Positions 35,201-47,751 are shown, counted from the first letter of the stretch. The stretch: DNA of 64,000 nucleotides from Strigamia acuminata (GCA_949358305.1 OX442316.1:8182001-8246000); one strand, 5' to 3'. The notes: generated by a model from the sequence alone, not told the origin. Numbers and translations: made by a program.

Positions 35201-35495
35201 CATTTGGTGATTTCAGGTTGTATTCACTTTTACTCTTGAAGGGTAAAGTTGACGTATAACTGAAAGGCACGTTGTTGTTGGGACCTGTATCGTCATCGGG
35301 GTCAGTAAGCACAGGCACGCGCGAATTGTAATGGAGGTTTTCGTCGGAAAAGAAAGTGGTCTTTTTGTTTTTGCTTTTGTTTCTTTTCATCGCTTCTTCA
35401 TTGAATTGTGCAACAATGTTGCGTACTAAATTACGCTTGATGATAGGCGGATCTGAAATTTGTTGTGAAGGGTGGAGATCAACATGTCCGTACAT
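32295..35495 (-). CDS. Ser/Lys-rich low-complexity protein (965 aa), two coding exons
   Basis: Coding exons 32953-35495 and 32295-32649 join in frame (AG/G, Arg) to give 965 residues. The start is the first ATG after a good acceptor at 35498-35500. Upstream sequence could add residues in one frame, so the N-terminus is uncertain. The N-terminal block (IIKRNLVRNIVAQFNEEAMK) and IYAQVVVNGQGG look like the folded or conserved part. The centre is Lys/Ser/Glu-rich (KEEKAKKEKDKSKTK). The C-terminus holds Pro clusters (DIPPPPSY; GSPPPPD) and basic Ser-rich stretches (FKTRSKSKRSASS), then ends RFASFFKRKQKETA. There is no signal peptide or membrane segment. It looks like an intrinsically disordered scaffold or cytoplasmic adaptor; I do not recognise the family. 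The antisense frames over it are shadows. Confidence 0.8.
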
Positions 35496-38400
35496 TTCTG
35501 CTTGAATTAAGTGTGCACAATGAAAATTAATAACAATCGCCTACTTCTGGTACGCCAAGGTTTTCTCCCATTCTTCTTTGCATCGTTGCATTCAAATGTT
35601 CTGTAATTAAAATAACAAGTTTATATTTAGTTTTACAAGGAAAAGAAGTAAATGGCAAAATTGATTCTTCAGTTTTTTCCTATAACCGACTTCTTGAAGG
35701 CAAGAAAGAGTGTTGTGCAATTTTATACACAACATTAAACACGCATAATAAAAGGAATTTGGAAATAAAAAAAATATTTTGGCATTTGAAAAGTATTAAG
35801 GCTGATGAGTGCAGTGAATTGCAAATGTTCTCATCAAGGACAGATCCAGGACAACTTTGCCTTTTACGTTTAATTGCTCTTAACATATTAAAATGATGGT
35901 GCAAATAAGAAGCGTCATCTTTTAAAATGCTTTTGTCCTATTTACTATTTGTACAAAAAAGAAACTCGCAGCTGAAAACGGGTTATAAAATGTGTGCTAA
36001 GAAAACATCTTTTTGCTTACCTGACACTGCAAAATGTGTTTTTTTGAAAACCATAAAAATTAATATTTCTCTTTTCTAAATTGATGGTTGCCGAAGTAAT
36101 AAAAATTTTCCCATTTGCCTGCGCGCCGATAAATCAAATGGATTATTAACTAGCCGTATCAAAGATTTTAGTCTAAGCCTTTAGGTACGCCTTTACTGTG
36201 TCGTTTGCAATGCTGTTTTGCTTCTGCTTATCTCCAAGTCAAGTAGAAGTAGCTCCTCCCTAACCCTATAAGGCGACAACAAAAATTAGACGCACGTCAA
36301 AGCACCATTTTGTTTTTTTTGACGTCACAGCATTTTTAAGAAAGGGTGGAGAGGATAAACTAGAATTGCAAAACAGACAATCCAAGTTTGTACACTTTAC
36401 TCCGATTTTTTCCCCTTCAATTCGTATAAATGTAACCTTTTTATGGTCTTCAATTTATTTTTTTTTCATTATTAGGTGTTGAGAATGAGAAACTTATAAG
36501 TACAAATTCCTCGCATAACCCAAGAGTTATAAAAGTTGAAGAAGGGGGAAAAAGTTAGGTAACTTGAGTCATTAAAGCGTGAGGTGATGGCAAAACGTGA
36601 GCAACTTTATTTTGACTTGCTCCTATCTATTTAGCTACCCCACATTAGTTACGGCTGGGCTTTGCTGTTGCGAATACGTTTTTTGCGATCGAAGTTTAAT
36701 GTTTGCTTTGCCCTTTGATAACTGCAGATGGTCGAGGTAAGAAAGTTCACTGTGTCGGCCTTAACACCTCGAGACACTAGTCTTAAATGACGTATGATTT
36801 TTTTTTAGGTATTAAATTCTAAGGTTTACTTCCGGAAAAATACCGTCACCTTATTTTGAAAGGTCAAAATTGATCAGACGGAAGTGAAATTTACAAGATT
36901 TTGTTAAAATTGCTTTCATTCAATTTCTCCTTTGAATTTAAATAAAAAAAATATATTTTTTTTGTCCTGTCTACACAAGAACGTCAAAAAAAAAAGAATG
37001 AACGTTCTATTTTAAGTCAACAACAATAAAACAATTACAACATGTGGGAGGGATTTGTCAATTGTACTATAATTAAGTTGGAATAAAATATTCATTTTGT
37101 TTATTTTTAATTTTGTGACTTCTAAATAGGACAGTCAATATTTTGTTTAAAGATAATTTATTCATATTTAAGTTTGCAAATATTTATTTCGGCCTAGTTT
37201 AAAATAATTTATTACCTACGGTATTATAAAAATGAGTTTTTAAAACTAGGATAAAAATAAATAATTTAAAATAAAAAGAAGGAGAAAAAAACACATTCAA
37301 TTTGCATGGACCAACAAATTGCTAATATGTTTAATCCGTGAGAAATTTCAACCCGGCTTCATAAACAAGAGAAATAAACATTTTTCTATACAGGAGTCGA
37401 CTTAAAAAGGTTGCTGAACTTTTGTTAAAGAATGCAGCCACTGAAATTTATAGAATTTCTCCATTCAAGCTTGGTCAAGTTGCATTACTGGCCTGTCCAT
37501 GAAATTTATTTGATTTATGTTGCGCCTCTGCCGCAGATGGATGCAGAAGCAAAAAGCTAGTCATCGTGTGGGTAAATGGGTCTGACACTCGCAATTCACT
37601 AGGGGATTAAAAAAACACACACAAAAGACATGACAAGACTGTTTAATGTTTTATGATATTTTTTTCGTGTCGTAGCTTTTAAGTGGAATGTTAATGAAGT
37701 GTTTCTTCTTTTTTCAATTTTCAACTTCTAAGTGTATTTTCAAAGTATGGTGGAGGTAAACCCTTTGATATATTTTTTTTATACCCAAAACTTAAAAAAT
37801 AACAATAATAAAATAGAAGTGTAGTAAAGTATGTCTACATTTTTGCATAATACGTCTGGAAATTTAATAATCGGCTATTATACATTTATTAAATGAATTT
37901 TAATTGTGAGGTTTAATACGATAAATATTAAACAAAGAGTTGGACGAATTACTGTGAAAATAATTCACACGGAAAAATAAATGAGCTTAAACATAAAGGC
38001 AAGTGAAACGTGAAAGCACATGTTAAGGCAGTGAAGGGGGTAATAGGTTCCTAAAAAATTAAATAAATAAAATAAAAAAAAGTAAAAAATATATATATTG
38101 TCTTGTTTTAAGTGTGTTAGGTGTTTGTGTTTAATTTTGTGATGTTACGAGTACAAAACCAAAACAAACACATGACTTTTGGAATTAATCTACTGTTTTT
38201 GGTCTAATTTTGCACAACCTTGTAGGTGTCTGGTTAATGTCAGCATTTTCAAGGATACGATCGCTTGGAAACGACCAAAAAAAAGGTGTCGTATAATTTC
38301 ATGCAGAGTTAAACCGAATGCCACTCTTGGCCTGATACATTACCATATAACCAAAATATGTAGGATGTTAAGACTAAATTCAGAAACAAGTTTAGCCTGT

Positions 38401-38714
38401 TTTGAATCATGTAGTAATAAAATTTGAAGAAAAACTGTATGAATTTAATCTAAACAAATGTAAAATAAAGTCAAAACAATCTCAAAATTAAATTATACAA
38501 TCTACAATAACGAAAAACAATAATTTATTTTACACCAATTAAGCTGTGATTCTAATTAGTGTTTACGTAATGAAGTCGACACCAGAGTGACGTAATCCGT
38601 TATTTATGTGACATTTGATCTCCATCTATTGGATGTAATAGGTAATTCCACAGAGATGAAGTATTTATTTACTCAAGAAGCTCCTCATGTACATTGATGT
38701 ATAAATCAGGTGGG
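35496..38714. other. 5' region/introns of the Ser/Lys-rich gene; otherwise empty
   Basis: A possible small exon lies at about 35554-35597 (minus; acceptor TTACAG, donor CAGAA/GTAGG). Another candidate donor (TGTCAG/GTAAGC) lies near 36020. Further out the sequence is AT-rich without recognised genes. Confidence 0.4.
36320..36327. promoter_or_regulatory. Full CRE palindrome (TGACGTCA)
   Basis: A perfect CREB/ATF-type site about 800 bp upstream of the start codon of the minus-strand Ser/Lys-rich gene, close to a candidate first exon donor at 36020. An 8-bp palindrome can occur by chance, so only the position supports it. Confidence 0.25.
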
Positions 38715-38720
38715 GTTATC

Positions 38721-39914
38721 TACGAAGCTCTGCTGGGGCCATACGAAATAAAAGTTCACAACTCGTTTAAACGAGTTGTGAACTCGTTTAAACGACTTGT
38801 GCAACTCGTTTAAACGACTTGTGCAACTCGTTTAAACGACTTGTGCAACTCGTTTAAACGACTTGTGCAACTCGTTTAAACGACTTGTGCAACTCGTTAA
38901 AACGAGTTGTGTAAAACGAGCCGATTCTGGCGGCCATAGATCGGCGGTGGAAACACGTGGAAACACGTTTACTTCTTATTATTATTATTTCCGTCGGAAA
39001 ACTAAGCACTTTTTGGCTGCATATGATCGCTCAAATGCGGCCAAAAAGTGCGTAGTTCCCCGTCGAAATTAGGCACCGATCACCGGCCGCATTCGATCGC
39101 AAGAACGTGGCCGGTGGTCAGCCAATTACCGGTGCTTGGTTCTGACGGGATACTAAGCACTTTAAGCACTTTTTGGCCGCATATGATCGCTCAAATTCGG
39201 TCAAAAAGTGCTTAGTTTCACGTCGAAACTAGGCGCCGGTTTCTTCAGTTGTTGTTACTTTTTTAAAAAATTCCTGAATGTTATGCAATGGGGGAAGAAT
39301 TATTTCACGTTGTCTATGATTCCCGTTCTTCTGGGATTTCATTAGACATTGCAGGATCAGTAAAAAATGTAAACATTGCCAATTTATGTCAAATGCCATT
39401 AAATTAACAAATAAAACAATAAATTTATTTCAATTTATCCATACAAGTGGTGTTTGATGAAGCTAACATTTGACAAATCAAATGGAAGCGACAGTCGACT
39501 TCTGACGGCCGCGACATTCGACGGCTGACAGTCGACGTCCGACGGACGCGGCATTCGACAGCTGACGGTCGAAAGTCGATGGCAGACGACCGCGACATTC
39601 GACAGGTGACGGTCGACTGTTGCGTACGTTCGACGCCGACCTGTTGCAGCCGACAGCTGTCGACGTCGACTGTCGTGTTCGTCGGACGTCGACTGTGGCT
39701 GTCGACTGTCGCGTCGGGTCGTTTTGCACAAGTCGTTTAAACGAGTTGCACAAGTCGTTTAAACGAGTTGCACAAGTCGTTTAAACGAGTTCACAACTCG
39801 TTTAAACGAGTTCACAACTCGTTTAAACGAGTTCACAAGTCGTTTAAACGAGTTCACAACTCGTTAAAACGAGTTGTGAACTTTTATTTCGTATGGCCCC
39901 AGCAGAGCTTCGTA
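38721..39914. mobile_element. 1.2-kb DNA transposon with GTTTAAAC repeat arrays
   Basis: The terminal inverted repeats are perfect for at least 45 bp, starting TACGAAGCTCTGCTGGGGCC. They are flanked by a 6-bp duplication GTTATC (38715-38720 and 39915-39920). Directly inside each end is an array of about seven 21-22-bp units of the type CTCGTTTAAACGACTTGTGC, each centred on the palindrome GTTTAAAC. The interior has two pairs of hairpins (AGCACTTTTTGGC...GCCAAAAAGTGC) at 39008-39215 and a GC-rich minisatellite of GTCGAC/CGACATTCGAC units at 39487-39715. No transposase is seen. Superfamily unassigned. Confidence 0.9.
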
Positions 39915-39920
39915 GTTATC

Positions 39921-42900
39921 ACATCAAGAACCGGTTTGACTCGGTTTAACCCCAACTTATGTTTACCCATCGTAACCTAAAGGCATTTCTAACACCTAAC
40001 CCCTACCTCTGTCTTATCTCGAGTGTGTACACTCATTCACAATCACGGAAGAGGAAGATGAGAACAAAAATAACATCGGACTCATTTAATATTTGCCCCC
40101 CTTTCCAATGTTTTCATTAAAAAGAATTGCTTAACCTTGACCATATTTTCTTATAAACTTATTATGGAATATGACCTACCTTTCAAAACGTTTAATTATA
40201 AACTAAACTTGACAAAAGTTTATTTTACGCTTGATGACCATGAACTTGGATTTTAAATGCCATAAAGTCACAACTGTGCCCTAAATCCCTTTCAACCAAT
40301 CCCCCACTACCTCTGTGTGCCTCATGACTGCAATTTTTATTTATATCCGCAATCAATTCACGTGTTTTTGTAGCTAGAATTTTTATGTTCATGGAGGGAT
40401 ATAAAGTAATCTATTTTTTTTATGTCATATAAAACTGGGTAGCGAAAAGAGACGAAGTATACTTTCATCGCCTAAAATGGATCTGTTCTCTTAACCTTTC
40501 AAAATTTAGTTCACCAAATGAATCGTTGATTCATATTTTGGGGTGAAATTGCTTAATTACATTTTTTTTCGGGATCAAAGAATTATCTATAGCTTGCATT
40601 AAAAAAATATAAGTCACACAGTTTACAGCCCTGCATTTAACTAAAGAAAGATATTATCGTGCTACAACCCTTTCTTGGACCAGAAAACAATAAGATTACA
40701 GGTGCAAGTGTTACTAATGTTGTTTGCAATCGCTCAAGAGAAAGCAATATGTGGGTCATGGAATCCATTTTCAAAATGTGTTTATTTTTTTTTATCATAT
40801 CATATATCGCAACGATTGGTTTAAGGCCTATTAGAAAAGAAGTTTAAAATGTAATTACGGGCATTTGAAGTAAAAATAAATGCAATAAAAAAATGATTTC
40901 ACCGAATCTAGCCGGTAAAGTATAAAATTGTGAAAAGCGCAAATTAAATTTTTTTATTTATTTTTTATTTTGCATTAATTGAACTTTTAAACTTGCCATT
41001 ATGTTAATTCCCACTGTTATCTTATCTATTAAGGTTGCAAATTAACATTAGAATCTCTTTTCAATTGATAAGGAAAATAATAAATAAAAACGTAAAAAAA
41101 AAATATTCTATCATCTGCTTTTTCTGCCGACTGTAAACGGCACGACCTTGAAAAACTCTTTATGACTATGCAATAGCGACTCATTTAATGGCACTTGTTT
41201 CGAAATCAGACAGCAACTGACACCCAATTGTGGATTCCACAAAGATTTAAACAATAGTTTGTTTAAAATAAAAAAAAGGTTTTGTATAAAAATTCGTGAT
41301 TTCTTTTACTTACCTTAAAAATTAAACACATCCGATCAAAGTTGAGTTTAAAATGAAAACAAAACGAAATTCATGGTTCACTTTTTGCACTAAAATTCCA
41401 AAATGATCGTCAAAACACACCTTAGCGTCCATAGTGAGGAGAGGGTTAAGCAGCTGCACGTGCGTCCTGTTGATGCACCAGCAGTTGCGGACTGTTGCGC
41501 CGACTCTTGGAGTTCCACCGCTCGGCGCTCAAACTTTTCAGCGCATGCGCCTTTGTTGTGTTGCACCTGTCTTTACCTGAAGCATGCTTGGCCAGCCTCC
41601 CCACTGACATAGTTTCCTTATAAGGAGGTGCCTAGAGCTGAAAATGAAAGAAGTATCTGCCTGATGGAGTTATGAAGCCAATTTAGCCGAGAAAAGCTCA
41701 TGAGTTCTGATCAAGAGTAAAAAAATAAATAATGTATGGAATGCACTTGGAAGACCAAATATAGAAAAAAAAATTATTAGCTTTAATGGCGTTCCGAAAC
41801 CGAAAGTTTTCATTCGAATTGATCCGAAAAATAATCATGCTTCCTAAATAGAAAATTGCAGCATAAAAGGCTAAATATGATTGGTAGTTTAGTTTTATAA
41901 TAGTACTTAACCTGCAAAGGTGATATTTGTAAACTCTAAACACGTGCTGTTAAACAGCTTTCACTATTATGTATGTGCACATCTGCAATACCATACCCGG
42001 CTCGTAAGATTTCCTTTTTAGACACAGGAATTGATTAACTAGCCCAAGTGTAATTTGTGTCAGGTAAATAAAGGAAGCAAAAGAATGTTACTCCAAATGA
42101 TTGATTTTGTGGACGATACCTGAGAAAATAACTCTAGTTTTTTGTTGTCGGAAAGAAATAACATAGAATAAATCAAAAATAAATAGCTTCAAAATATATA
42201 TACTGTATATGAAAAAATGGTTGAAAGACCTTTGATGTTACGCCTTGGGAAAAAATGTCAACTTTTGTATCAAGTTCGGAGTATAGGTTTCAGCCCCAGA
42301 TTCCTATATACCTGTTCTTTTAACCTTGATACATCACTTTTTATGATGAAAAAAATTATGAAAACAGTTCTTTTATTGACATCAACTCAACCATGACTCA
42401 GCAAGTGGATTTATTCAATGATGTTCTGACTGTTTTTATTTGCGCAAGGTCAAGGTTGAAATCGAAACACATTTGCTCACAAATTCCATTCTCTCGTCTT
42501 TCAATAAACGGTACTATAAGTGGACAACTTTTAATTCCACTTATGTAACCAGCTGCTGGGTGTGACATGCAAAGGCAGGAAGTTTGTCATTGAAAATGGC
42601 AAATCTGTTTTCATGGTCGCTCTATACCATAATCAAATTTTTATAGTGAAAATAATATTAATCCTTGTACTTATCCGTCCCATTTGATCTGTATTCAAAG
42701 TTCACTCAATGTGCATCACATGTGCGCCTCGTCGTGTCTCAAAGTATCTCATTAGATTACAAAAGCTATCATAATGATAAGCCTGTCGAAGATGCTAATA
42801 AGCCAAAGGCAAATTAGACGGGAGTCCATTTTAAGGTATGACCTCCACATTGATGTTTATTGGATAATCTTCAAGGTTACTCTTTTACGAGGGTTGGGTT

Positions 42901-44831
42901 TGTTTAATAATGTACCACAATCCTAATTACATGTGCATCACAGAAGGATTAACACACCTGTCAATTTATTTCTACGTAGATCCGTTTTGAGTGGTATGTG
43001 GGCGGATTTGTACAAACTGAACCGAACAAATTGTTAGCAAAAAAATTATTGGCATATAAATTAGTCAAGATGGTTTTTTTTCCTTCCTCCTTTGTTGGTG
43101 GCATAGAGAAAAGAATAAAGATATTTCTCATGGTTAGCATAATGTTGTAAATTGAACAAGTTAAGATCAAAGCATTATCCCATTCTCGTTTATTTATCAA
43201 AAACGGGTTATGGTATTTATCAACGCCATCTTTTTCTTGAAAAAAATTAATAAGTTTGAAAAAAAAAATATTTTTCTAAACGAATTCTCTATGGAGGAAA
43301 AAAAATAATAAAAAAATGTATTTATTAATTCGGAAAAAAATGTTCAAGAATCAATCTTCTTCAAGGTCTTATTCCTCCCACTCATTCTTGCAAAATAAAA
43401 AGCAGTAGAACTCGAGGCCAAATTCGAGATTGAACTAAAGGGAATCAAATCAATGAGGAAGATGATTGTTTGCATTGAGGGCGTCTGTGTATGTTGTTCA
43501 ATATTTTGCGCGTGGAGTATTTGTACAATTTTAATTAGTTACTCAAGTAGGTGGCATAGGTATGCAGCTTCCCACACCCCGGCAGTCTTACTGAATAACT
43601 TTTGGACAAAAGCCAGAAAACACCTGGGTAGACCACCTACTGTAATTTGAATTTGACCCCACCCAAGGTTGAAAGTACATCTGGTTTATCTTTCTTACGA
43701 AGTATTCTTTAACCATAAGAAAGTTATATATGCAGTATCAATATTTTGCATGCAGATGAATAAAGCAACAGCTTCTGATAATTTTTGTAGCAGTTTCCAA
43801 ATCGTCGAATTATACAAACACAATTTACTCTCGTCAAAATGCAATAATAATTATGATGTCTAGTATGTATATATCTATTTAAAATCGTAAATATTCATCC
43901 AAACATTAAAGGATAATTTATATTCCTATTTATAGACGTCTTATGTAATCTGAACCCGTCATTTAAAGATAAAAAATGAAATGAAATAAAGCGATTATCA
44001 TATTTAATGTTAAAGGAGGAATCGCAAAGTTTCGGATTTTTTTCGCTAAGCGGCTTAAGTCTCGTATGTACCCTCAATTAACGGATAAAAGTCTTAAGTC
44101 GATAAGAAAAAAATAACCTTTACTCCATGTTAGCGCGAATAAGTTCACAAATTGGTCTTCATCGCGCTCTGCTTGGCAAATATGACGTGACGCTTAACCG
44201 ATCGCATATTCATTGTTCAAATGAATCAATTGAAATACGATAGTAAAATAATTTTCAGTTTTGCTTTTCCTTTTCAACCTTTTGTGTATGAATTGAGAGA
44301 TCGAGCCATTTGATTATTTAATCACGGGATATTTCGTTTTACAAAGCACCTGCACAATCACACCGTTCAAGTTCACAGCAATTAAGTTTATTTTTCGTGT
44401 TCTTTGTAATTTTGAGCGGATTTTAATTCTCGACACTCGATGGCGCTGCGGCCGTGCATTAATCTTGAAACCAAAATATTGCGGAAACAATTATGGTGTT
44501 TATGTGCTTTTGTGAGTCTGGCCAAATTGGCTTTCCGTAGGCGCAGACGCTGCATAGCGAGAAAGCTGGATAGTTTTGGCACAGGAATTTATTTGGTTTT
44601 GAGGCTAACTTTTTTATTGATCTGCAGTATGTGCATCAGCTCAGCTCAGCACCTCACACAGTTCTCTGCAGTGCAGTTGACTTTCAAGGTAGCCTATGTA
44701 GAACAGAAAGTACACAAATAATAATAGTGTAGCGATGTAGATGCATTTTGTTTCAATAGTGTAGTTTGATCAGAATTTAGCAAACTTTAGCCAATAAAAG
44801 TATTCGATTTCTGTTGTTGTTTTTCGATTAG
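39921..44831. other. Long intergenic region
   Basis: AT-rich with no supported coding exon, apart from a CpG-rich promoter-like patch at about 41400-41640 described separately. Short frames at 41403, 43453, 43669 and 44440 lack splice or composition support. The last 400 bp may contain the 5' UTR exon of the first Kelch-like gene, because the acceptor TTTTTCGATTAG lies directly before its ATG. Confidence 0.45.
41400..41640 (-). promoter_or_regulatory. CpG-rich promoter-like patch with NRF-1-type site
   Basis: This 240-bp patch is markedly GC- and CpG-richer than the surroundings. It contains the palindrome GCGCATGCGC at 41541-41550, the core of the NRF-1 binding motif. On the minus strand it leads to ATGGACGCTAAG followed by the donor GTGTGT at about 41420, which could be a first coding exon (MDAK). 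The target gene would be to the left, perhaps the Ser/Lys-rich gene, but the phases of the visible exons do not join directly. Confidence 0.4.
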
Positions 44832-45824
44832 ATGGCAGGTGCGAGTGGTAAACAGCTTTTCTTAATGATTGGAAAAAATAGGAATGATGAAATGGTGATT
44901 CAACTGTATGATATTGAAAGAGATAGATGGTATCCGGAAAGAAATATACCCGACAAACACTTGTCATCAAAAAATATAGATTCTGCATTCTGTTTGTTCG
45001 GAACAAAACTATACTTCACGGCTGACTTCAAAGTGAATGAAGAAACGGAGACCGAGATATGTACCTACGATCTCGTCTCGGAAGAGATCACTTATTCTGG
45101 TGTCAAGTGTCATCGTACGAGCTCAGGTAAATTCGTCATGATCAATAACCGAATTTATTTCATCTGTTCGTTCGAAGAGAAGTTATGGTGCTATGACACC
45201 AACGAAAACAAACTTGAAGCTTGCGCAGATCTTGACGATTATTACTCGCCACGCAGCATTCAGACTGTCAAGGGTACAATTAGAAATAATAAAACAACGT
45301 ATTTAAAAATCAATACAAATTAATTTTTTTTAAACCTATTTTTTTTAGGGCTTATTTATATTATTGGCCAGAAGTTGATTAGTCGGTTTGAAAAGGGGAA
45401 AATCTACAATCCGGAAACAAATGAACAAACCGATATGTCCCAACTACCTGAATACTTGACCAAGCATTCCGACAGAGAGCGTGCCATTGAATGCACCGAA
45501 TTGAATGGAAAAATCTGTGCTGTCAATTTCGATTCGTTGGCGATGATTTTTGTGTACACTCCGGACGAAGACGTGTGGGAAACTATTTTCGTACGAAACA
45601 ACCCAATGTTCGAACATGGCAAACTAACCACATGCAATGGTCAGCTAGTTGCCACATGTATGAATTGTTTTATCAATATTTATAATTTTGACAGTAATGA
45701 ATGGAGATCCATTAGAAATTACAATGGGAGCATGGTAGTTTGTAGAAATGGGATTGCAGTACCTGAATCTATTTTTAAAACCAGACATAACAGAACTCCC
45801 CGCCATATGTCGTCACGACAATAA
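44832..45824 (+). CDS. Kelch-like beta-propeller protein 1 (305 aa)
   Basis: Two exons, 44832-45273 and 45349-45824, split by a 75-bp intron (AAGG/GTACAA, TTTTAG/GGCTTA); phase 1, 305 aa. About five Kelch-type blades are visible, with the usual G-IYIIG and YNPETNEQTD, then NGKICAVN and VYTPDEDVWE patterns. The best blade is residues about 150-180. This is the substrate-binding half of KLHL proteins, but no BTB or BACK domain is present in this frame. An acceptor directly before the ATG means an upstream exon could add one. By family analogy it may select targets for ubiquitination or act in actin contexts. Without BTB that is uncertain. Confidence 0.8.
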
Positions 45825-46068
45825 GCGATGAGGAGACGCACTTTAAAATAAAAGGCAGCTTTAAATTTAGCCAAATACGTAAAGACGACACATTACTGTA
45901 TATAAAGCACGTCGTTCATAGTATTTTCAAATTATATCCAAGTTATTTCATTAAAAGTTTAAATTATACACAATTATACTTATTATTAATTAATTGTTAA
46001 TTAATTGTTAATTATTATTAATAATTATGATTATTATATTATATAATATATATGTATATATAAAACGT

Positions 46069-46112
46069 GTGGAATTTGAATCTACACCCACATTCATGGA
46101 CCCGCATTTAAG
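46069..46112 (-). pseudogene. Degenerate tRNA-Leu fragment
   Basis: The stretch resembles the 3' half of the tRNA-Leu(CAA) at 50265 (TpsiC arm, variable loop and part of the anticodon arm): GAATTTGAATCTACACCCAC against GATTTGAACCCACGCCCAC, then ACATTCATGGACC against ACATTCGTGGACC. The B box is mutated. It is a relic or a tRNA-derived repeat piece. Confidence 0.55.
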
Positions 46113-46634
46113 GGGAATAGAATAGAATCTGCATTCTGCATCTATAAAGACATTTAATTACTTCTTATACATCAATACCACAGATCATAATCATGTATCG
46201 ATCAGTTTATAATAAACGAAAATAGACTTAGAATCTAAAAGAATGACTTACTATTTCTACATGGCATGCACTAGTACGCAAGTAATAAATATACGAGTAT
46301 TAATGCAGGCAAAATTTGATTGGAATTTTAAAACACTGCATTATCATGACCAGACACCGAATTACAACATTTATGGAGGGTTACCGTGTTGCAGTCAATA
46401 TTATTTATGGTTAGCTGGTTGCAGCATTGGTAGAGGCTATACTATTACTGATTAAATTCTGTGAAAGTGGTTAGAGACTACACATTCATCGATCGGAAAA
46501 CTGCGTTAGCTGTTGAATGCTGTGACCGCAGTGCGGAGTTTCTCACGCCACGCTTAAAATCCATAGATAGATGCAACACTAGTGCGACTCACGTAATATA
46601 AGCTGCTTAATTCTATAAATGTAAAATTAGATAG

Positions 46635-47751
46635 ATGGCATCGAGAGATGATGACGGGCAATTTTTGTTAAAGCTCGGCAGAAATTTAGAGAGAGAGTTT
46701 ATATTTCAAGTAATGACCTTGAAGAAGATGAATGGTATTCCGAAAAAAATATATTCGATAAAGAATCGTGCGATATAGGAAGGCCTTTCTGTGTGATTGG
46801 GACAAAATTGTACTATACTGCCACGTGATTAAGGCGGTCCACAAACAGAAATTTTTTTTTCGGATAAACACCGCACGATTTTCAGCTTCGATTTTCTCAC
46901 GAATGAAATAGTACACGCGGATGCCTCATTCAAGAGTTAAGTTTGTTAAGTTCGTACCGGTAGATGACAACATCTATTTTCTTGCTGCGGATGAAAACGC
47001 GCTCTGGTGTTATGAAACGAAAGAAAATAATGTATCAATTTGTACCGAGGTCAGCGACATGTACCCTTGATGACTGCATTTCCTCCACTAATGGTAACAT
47101 TATTATTAATTAATTAAAATGATTTTTAATTAATTGAATATTTTTGAAGGAAACATTTATCTTTTGGGAGAAAGGACGATGAGGCTACATCAAGGGCTAC
47201 AAACAAGTGCTGAAGGAGAAAAATACGATCCGGAAACTAAAGAATTGACAACTATTGCCGCTTCCCCTCACGTTTGCACTTATCGTTCTGCTATGGATCG
47301 ACTTCTGAAATGTACCGGACTCAATGGCAAAATATATGCTGTCAATATTGATTCATTAGCTATGATTTTTGTGTACACTCCTGAAGAAGACAAATAGGAA
47401 ACCATTTCAGTAAAAAATGAGCCTTTATTTTCAGGGGGATGTCTTATCGCTTGTAATGGTCGACTAATTGCAACGTGCGCCAGGTGCTTTATCTGTATTT
47501 ACGATTTCGAGAGCAATGAATGGGAATGCTTAAGGGATTATAACGGTGTGAGAAGAATAAAAACAACCGCTTTAGTTGGTTGTCCAAACTAGACTAACTT
47601 TATTAAACAAAAATACGATTTAAATACTTATCAATCCCCAAATACAGAATTTGATCCCCAGGGAAGCGCAATGCTTACAAACGGAAGCATTATTACGCGT
47701 CAGAAAGCAATTTCAGTTTCGAAATCAAGTTTAACCAATTTTTTGAACTGA
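46635..47751 (+). pseudogene. Kelch-like pseudogene 2
   Basis: It aligns with the neighbouring Kelch-like genes over their full length and keeps the intron position (before GAAACATTTATC). Lesions: a frameshift at LYD near 46710; stop codons near 46828; TAG in place of the W codon in EEDKWET at about 47395; and a 133-bp insertion at 47547 that splits the last blade. After the insertion the frame resumes as NGSIITRQKAISVS and ends at 47751. Confidence 0.9.
47547..47679 (-). mobile_element. 133-bp solo LTR-like insertion
   Basis: Starts TGTGAG and ends CTTACA (TG...CA form) and is flanked by a perfect 5-bp duplication AACGG (47542-47546, 47680-47684). On the minus strand it contains TATTTAAAT (TATA-like) and then AATAAAG near its end, the order expected in an LTR. 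The Kelch paralogues define the uninterrupted sequence. Its length is very short for an LTR, so a TRIM-type or solo LTR is likely. Confidence 0.85.

Noticed and set aside
38756-38920. CRISPR-like regular repeat array
   Set aside because: Eukaryotic context; the units are contiguous, without unique spacers, and mirror an array at the other end of a transposon.
41403-41612. 69-codon plus-strand frame with many Cys and His
   Set aside because: It covers the CpG-rich promoter-like patch; no signal peptide and no splice support, and the better reading is a minus-strand first exon.
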